The notes under the pieces are model-generated. The model did no database searches and was not told the origin of the DNA. It saw only the letters and a program-made list of their open reading frames with translations. Positions 5,428 to 8,440 of a stretch of DNA of 8,440 nt are shown one piece after another. Every line of letters starts with the position of its first letter. The first letter of the stretch is position 1. Location of the stretch: assembly GCA_023460615.1 (NCBI GenBank), contig JAEWPL010000153.1, forward strand, positions 1 to 8,440, given 5' to 3'. Origin of the DNA: Pseudomonadota bacterium. Lineage in GTDB: Bacteria > Pseudomonadota > Gammaproteobacteria > Enterobacterales > Succinivibrionaceae. A program made the position numbers and the translations under genes.

Positions 5428-7091
5428 TTTCAAAAATCTTTAGATCAGTATTTTTATCTACCGTCATAGTTTTACTAATCAGCATTGCTTCATCGTTAGT
5501 TATATCGTCTTATTTAATGGCGAAAACTGATAGTGAGGCAATGACTGAATTTGCAAATAAGCTTGCAGCTAAGATTAACGATAATCAGAAAATAGATTTG
5601 TCTTTGCTTGGTATTGATACTTATCGTATTAATTTAATCTCTCCTTTTGGTCATGTTTTCTATGATTCTAAAATAGATGTGAATAAGTATAGTTTAGAAA
5701 ACCACTCTGACAGAGAGGAATTTCGTCAAGCCCTAAAATACGGTCGTTCTAAGATCTATCGTATGTCAGAGACCTTAGATAAAAGAACAGTGTATTATGC
5801 AGTAAGATTAGACAATGGCAATGTTCTACGTTGCTCTTATACAGCTGATAACATCTTTTCTCAGACCATTTCGCTATTTCTGCATTTGCTAATTATTGTG
5901 GTTTTATCTATTGGTATCTCAATTATTTTAGCTAGAAGATTGTCAGCAAAAATCGTTGAGCCTATCAATTGTATTGATTTGTCTAAACCTCAAATGGACG
6001 ATGTTTACCCTGAGCTTCGTCCTTTCTTAGATAGAATTACAGAACATCAGCATCGCATTAAAAAACTATTACGTAAAGTTACCGCAGCGCACTTGCAGAT
6101 GAAAGTAATGACTTCAAATATGTCTGAAGGCATCATCTTTTTAAATAAAAAAGGCGAAATAATTACTTTAAATCAAGGTGCTTTAAGCTTATTTAAGCTA
6201 GAGGATGAAAATGAGCTTATAGGAAAACCTTTATTCCAAATAGATAGATCAGCTTTATTGTGTGATATTTATGAGAAAAAAGAGGCTTTAGATAACTTTA
6301 ATAAAGAAGTTGAAATCAATGGTAAGTTCTTTAATTTGATCTTCAGTAAGATCACTAATAAAGAAAAAATCATTGGTTATGTTTTGTTGTTTATTGATAT
6401 TACTAAAGATAAACAATTACAAAAACAGCGCCAAGAATTTGCCTCAAATGTATCTCATGAGCTTAAAACTCCATTGCAATCGATCATCGGTAGAGCAGAG
6501 TTGATTGAAAATGGCATCGTGCGCCCTGATGATCTTAAGAACTTTGGTTTAAAAATCAGAACTGAAGGTCAAGCTTTATTGAATATGATTAACGATATCA
6601 TGTTCTTATCTAAAGTGGAGTCTGGAGTAAAAGCAAAACAAGAGCAAATCAATATTAAGACCTTAGTAGACAGTGTGGCCGATTCTTTAAAAGATAAAGC
6701 GCAAAAGAAACAAGTGTCTATCCAAGTAAATTGTGTTGAAGCAAGCTTCTTGTTTGTAAGACGCTATATGTCAGAGATTTTATACAATCTTATTGATAAT
6801 GGTATTAAATACAATAAAGAAGGTGGCGTAGTAGAGTGCAACATTTCTACTAATAACCAAAATCTTTATATCTCAATCAAAGATAATGGCATAGGTATCC
6901 CAAGTGAAGATATTGGCAGGATCTTTGAGCGTTTCTTCTGTGTAGATAGAAGCCATTCTAATAAAGATAGTACAGGTTTAGGGTTAACCATCGTCAAACA
7001 CATTATCGAAGAATGTAACGGTCATATTAACGTCGATTCAAAACTTAATGTGGGTACTATCTTCTCAATAACGCTTCCTATTGAGCAATAA
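5424..7091 (+). CDS. phoR: Phosphate-regulon sensor histidine kinase PhoR with extracytoplasmic sensor domain
   Basis: Membrane kinase that phosphorylates PhoB. 555 aa, clearly longer than E. coli PhoR (about 430 aa). TM1 at about 9-31. Extracytoplasmic domain at about 34-147, containing a hydrophobic strand pattern, the block FGHVFYDS (75-82) and ENHSDREEF (92-100). TM2 at about 150-170. A short HAMP-like linker runs to about 217, with a PAS domain at about 226-330 (MSEGIIFLNKKGEIITLN). HisKA: FASNVSHELKTPL with phospho-acceptor His345. Catalytic ATPase domain: N-box NLIDNGIKYN (Asn455, Asn459), G1 DNGIGIP (487-493), F-box FERFF (501-505), G2 TGLGL (517-521). The extracytoplasmic domain matches the layout of Bacillus/Clostridia PhoR rather than the enterobacterial form. 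The start overlaps the phoB stop by four bases, with AAGG at 5413-5416. Last gene of the operon. Confidence 0.93.
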   Translation: MISKIFRSVFLSTVIVLLISIASSLVISSYLMAKTDSEAMTEFANKLAAKINDNQKIDLSLLGIDTYRINLISPFGHVFYDSKIDVNKYSLENHSDREEFRQALKYGRSKIYRMSETLDKRTVYYAVRLDNGNVLRCSYTADNIFSQTISLFLHLLIIVVLSIGISIILARRLSAKIVEPINCIDLSKPQMDDVYPELRPFLDRITEHQHRIKKLLRKVTAAHLQMKVMTSNMSEGIIFLNKKGEIITLNQGALSLFKLEDENELIGKPLFQIDRSALLCDIYEKKEALDNFNKEVEINGKFFNLIFSKITNKEKIIGYVLLFIDITKDKQLQKQRQEFASNVSHELKTPLQSIIGRAELIENGIVRPDDLKNFGLKIRTEGQALLNMINDIMFLSKVESGVKAKQEQINIKTLVDSVADSLKDKAQKKQVSIQVNCVEASFLFVRRYMSEILYNLIDNGIKYNKEGGVVECNISTNNQNLYISIKDNGIGIPSEDIGRIFERFFCVDRSHSNKDSTGLGLTIVKHIIEECNGHINVDSKLNVGTIFSITLPIEQ

Positions 7092-7095
7092 AACT

Positions 7096-7123
7096 TAACC
7101 TCTGCAAGAAAAAGCAGAGGTTA
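7096..7123 (+). terminator. Hairpin at the end of the pst-pho operon
   Basis: A 10-bp perfect stem (TAACCTCTGC at 7096-7105 with GCAGAGGTTA at 7114-7123) around an 8-base A-rich loop, 4 nt after the phoR stop. The following bases (TCACTTC) do not form a T-run, so it may be a weak terminator or mostly protect the transcript's 3' end. Read on the minus strand it is followed by a better T-rich stretch, but no minus-strand gene is seen upstream of it. Confidence 0.55.
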
Positions 7124-7132
7124 TCACTTCAA

Positions 7133-7180
7133 ATTTACTATTTACTTACCGAGAATATGTAAATAATCTGAAAATTTACT
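7133..7180 (+). repeat. ATTTAC repeats in front of the glpX promoter
   Basis: ATTTACT occurs three times on the plus strand: a head-to-tail tandem pair (7133-7139, 7140-7146) and a third copy at 7174-7180, between the candidate -35 and -10. An inverted copy, GTAAAT, is at 7159-7164. The tandem pair and the promoter-internal copy suggest a possible operator, but the motif is AT-rich and no regulator is identified. Confidence 0.4.
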
Positions 7181-7197
7181 CATTTGTAGTGTATTAT
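7168..7197 (+). promoter_or_regulatory. Candidate sigma-70 promoter of glpX
   Basis: The -10 TATTAT (7192-7197) matches the consensus at 5/6. An 18-bp spacer separates it from CTGAAA (7168-7173, 4/6 to TTGACA). Transcription would begin near 7204, giving a leader of about 50 nt. This supports expression of glpX independent of the upstream phosphate operon. Confidence 0.6.
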
Positions 7198-7214
7198 ACC
7201 CACATCAAATTTTC

Positions 7215-7236
7215 GCTAAAAAAGCACATTTTTAGC
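7215..7236 (+). other. Small inverted repeat in the glpX 5' leader
   Basis: GCTAAAAA (7215-7222) pairs with TTTTTAGC (7229-7236) around a 6-base loop. It ends 10 nt before the ribosome site GAGGT (7247-7251), so it does not mask it. The stem is mostly A-U and weak. The ten bases TCGCTAAAAA (7213-7222) also occur in the pst leader at 708-717. Confidence 0.4.
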
Positions 7237-7255
7237 ACAAATATTCGAGGTAACA

Positions 7256-8242
7256 ATGCAACAACATTTAGCTGACAAAAATATTGCTTTAGATCTAGTT
7301 AGAGTAACTGAAGCTGCAGCTTTAGCTTCTGCTAAATTTACAGGACTTGGTGATAAAAACCTTGTTGATAGAGCTGCTGTAGATGCAATGAGAATTGCTT
7401 TCCAAAGTCTTCACATCAAAGGAACCATTGTTATCGGTGAAGGCGAAAAGGATGAAGCTCCTATGCTATATACTGGCGAAAAGGTGGGCTTTGGCGATGG
7501 CTTAGAGTTTGATATCGCAGTTGATCCTATCGATGGTACTAGCTGTGTTGCAGGTGGTAGACCAAATGGTATTGCAGCTGTAGGTATTTCTCTTGCTGGC
7601 ACCATGTTTGATCCTGGTCATAGCTACTACTGTGAAAAATTAGTAGTAGGTCCTGAGGCTGCTAACGTAATTGATCTAGATGCTCCTGTAAAAGATAACC
7701 TTATCAACGTTGCTAAAGCTTTAGGCAAAAAAGTTGGCGATTTAAAGGTATTCGTATTAGACAAACCACGTCACGATAAACTAATTAACGATATCCACAA
7801 CGCAGGTGCACGTGTAATGGTACATTCTGACGGTGATATCGCAGGCGCTTTAATGGCAGTGGATCCTACTAATGATATTGATATGTTAATTGGTATTGGT
7901 GGTACCCCTGAGGCTGTAGTAACAGCTTGTGCTATTAAAGGTACTGGTGGTCAAATGTTAACCCGTTTGGCTCCAAAAACAGAACAAGAGCGCGAAGCAA
8001 TCATTAAAGATGGCGTTGATTTAAAGGCAATTCGTTCAATTGATGAATTAGTAACTACCGATCAGTGCTTCTTTGCTGCAACAGGTGTAACCCCAGGTGA
8101 GTTACTAGATGGTGTTAAGTATAAAGGCGGTTATGCTATTACCTCTTCTATCTCTTCAAGAGGCAGAACTGGTACTCGTCGTTATATCCAAGCATGGCAT
8201 GACAGAACTAAGTTATCAAAGATGAGTACTATTGAGTACTAA
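7256..8242 (+). CDS. glpX: Class II fructose-1,6-bisphosphatase GlpX
   Basis: Cytoplasmic gluconeogenic enzyme that hydrolyses fructose 1,6-bisphosphate to fructose 6-phosphate with divalent metal. 328 aa, normal for the family. Metal/substrate residues, by alignment to known GlpX: Asp38 (GDKNLVD), Glu62 (VIGEGE), Asp90, Asp93 and Thr95 in VDPIDGT, and Glu219 in GIGGTPEAVV. E. coli GlpX has Glu (DPIEGT) where this has Asp93. The DPIDGT form, FDPG-SYYCEKLVVGPEA, LDKPRH and the ending LSKMSTIEY resemble actinobacterial GlpX (recalled from Mycobacterium). GRPNGIAAVGISLAG (101-115) is the substrate-loop region. ATG 7256 follows GAGGT at 7247-7251. It has its own promoter and terminator, so it is a single-gene unit. 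Sedoheptulose-bisphosphatase activity is possible but not shown. Confidence 0.94.
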   Translation: MQQHLADKNIALDLVRVTEAAALASAKFTGLGDKNLVDRAAVDAMRIAFQSLHIKGTIVIGEGEKDEAPMLYTGEKVGFGDGLEFDIAVDPIDGTSCVAGGRPNGIAAVGISLAGTMFDPGHSYYCEKLVVGPEAANVIDLDAPVKDNLINVAKALGKKVGDLKVFVLDKPRHDKLINDIHNAGARVMVHSDGDIAGALMAVDPTNDIDMLIGIGGTPEAVVTACAIKGTGGQMLTRLAPKTEQEREAIIKDGVDLKAIRSIDELVTTDQCFFAATGVTPGELLDGVKYKGGYAITSSISSRGRTGTRRYIQAWHDRTKLSKMSTIEY

Positions 8243-8268
8243 TCATTTAACAAAGTTAAAACTATATA

Positions 8269-8293
8269 AAAAGGGCGCTTAAAGCGCCCTTTT
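8269..8293. terminator. Bidirectional intrinsic terminator between glpX and a convergent gene
   Basis: A GC-rich hairpin, AAAAGGGCGCT (8269-8279) with AGCGCCCTTTT (8283-8293) and a 3-base loop, is followed by TTTT-rich sequence. On the minus strand it is followed by an even better T-run (complement of TATATAAAAA). It therefore serves glpX on the plus strand and the gene ending at 8312 on the minus strand. Confidence 0.9.
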
Positions 8294-8311
8294 GTGTTGG
8301 AGTCATTGTAA

Positions 8312-8440
8312 TTATGCTGCTACATTGTGATTATCTTTAGCAGTATCTAAAACCTCTTCAGTCTCATCCTCAACAGGGGACTTAAATAGAGAGTTGATAG
8401 TCTTTGAACCTACAACCACTTTGTTTTGTGGTTTGATTTT
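8312..8440 (-). CDS. C-terminal end of a convergent protein of unknown function (partial)
   Basis: On the minus strand a frame is open from the window edge to TAA (complement of 8312-8314), giving the last 42 residues. They begin KIKPQNKVVVGSKTINSLFK, then a strongly acidic stretch (SPVEDETEEVLD), and end NHNVAA. Codon choice (GAG/GAA/GAT, TTA, GTA) fits the neighbours. The shared bidirectional terminator lies 19 nt beyond the stop in the right orientation, which supports a real gene. The acidic low-complexity tail suggests a disordered C-terminus. I do not recognise the family, and the body of the gene is outside the window. No start or ribosome site can be judged. Confidence 0.6.
   Translation of the reverse strand, partial: KIKPQNKVVVGSKTINSLFKSPVEDETEEVLDTAKDNHNVAA

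Noticed and set aside
7523..7543. Asp for Glu in the GlpX VDPIDGT motif as a possible inactivating change
   Set aside because: Mycobacterial GlpX, a known active enzyme, has the same DPIDGT, so activity is probably retained.
7411..7605. Minus-strand open frame inside glpX
   Set aside because: Antisense shadow of the glpX active-site region, with no independent support.
1..8440. CRISPR array, insertion sequence, tRNA/rRNA gene or phage element
   Set aside because: No regularly spaced long repeats, transposase motifs, terminal repeats or cloverleaf-like segments were seen on either strand.

Overview
This is an AT-rich window (roughly 36% GC by eye) with dense, mostly plus-strand coding. It looks like chromosomal DNA of a low-GC Gram-negative anaerobe or gut/rumen bacterium. 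The phosphate-binding protein has a classical signal-peptidase-I leader (ANA|G) rather than a lipobox, which argues against a Gram-positive host. A starch-type GH13 enzyme and a GlpX fructose bisphosphatase fit a carbohydrate fermenter. Succinivibrionaceae would be my guess, but the sequence alone does not establish it.

Layout. Bases 1-521 hold the 3' end of a GH13 neopullulanase/maltogenic-amylase-like enzyme, closed by a strong hairpin (526-551). The spacer 522-729 carries the pst leader: inverted and direct copies of TTAACATT, TTAACA-type half-sites in 11-bp register, a candidate -10 and a good Shine-Dalgarno. Bases 730-7091 form one compact phosphate operon, pstS-pstC-pstA-pstB-phoU-phoB-phoR. 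Spacing is 0-19 nt or a 4-base overlap everywhere except a 54-nt pstS-pstC gap, which contains an 11-bp-class hairpin that probably attenuates transcription or protects the pstS message. After a weak hairpin (7096-7123) comes a separately promoted glpX (7256-8242). It ends at a clear bidirectional terminator (8269-8293) shared with a convergent minus-strand gene, of which only the last 42 codons are present (8312-8440).

How it works together. PstS captures periplasmic phosphate. PstC and PstA form the membrane channel and PstB powers it. PhoU links transporter state to the PhoR kinase, which phosphorylates PhoB. PhoB probably feeds back on the promoter in front of pstS, so sensor, regulator and transporter make one autoregulated unit. 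The half-sites and the protein architectures (PhoR with an extracytoplasmic sensor domain, PhoB beginning MIYCVEDD) look more like the Bacillota (Bacillus/Clostridia) form of the Pho system than the Escherichia coli form. This is the most interesting feature of an otherwise recognisable housekeeping region. I found no CRISPR array, insertion sequence, RNA gene or clearly new system.
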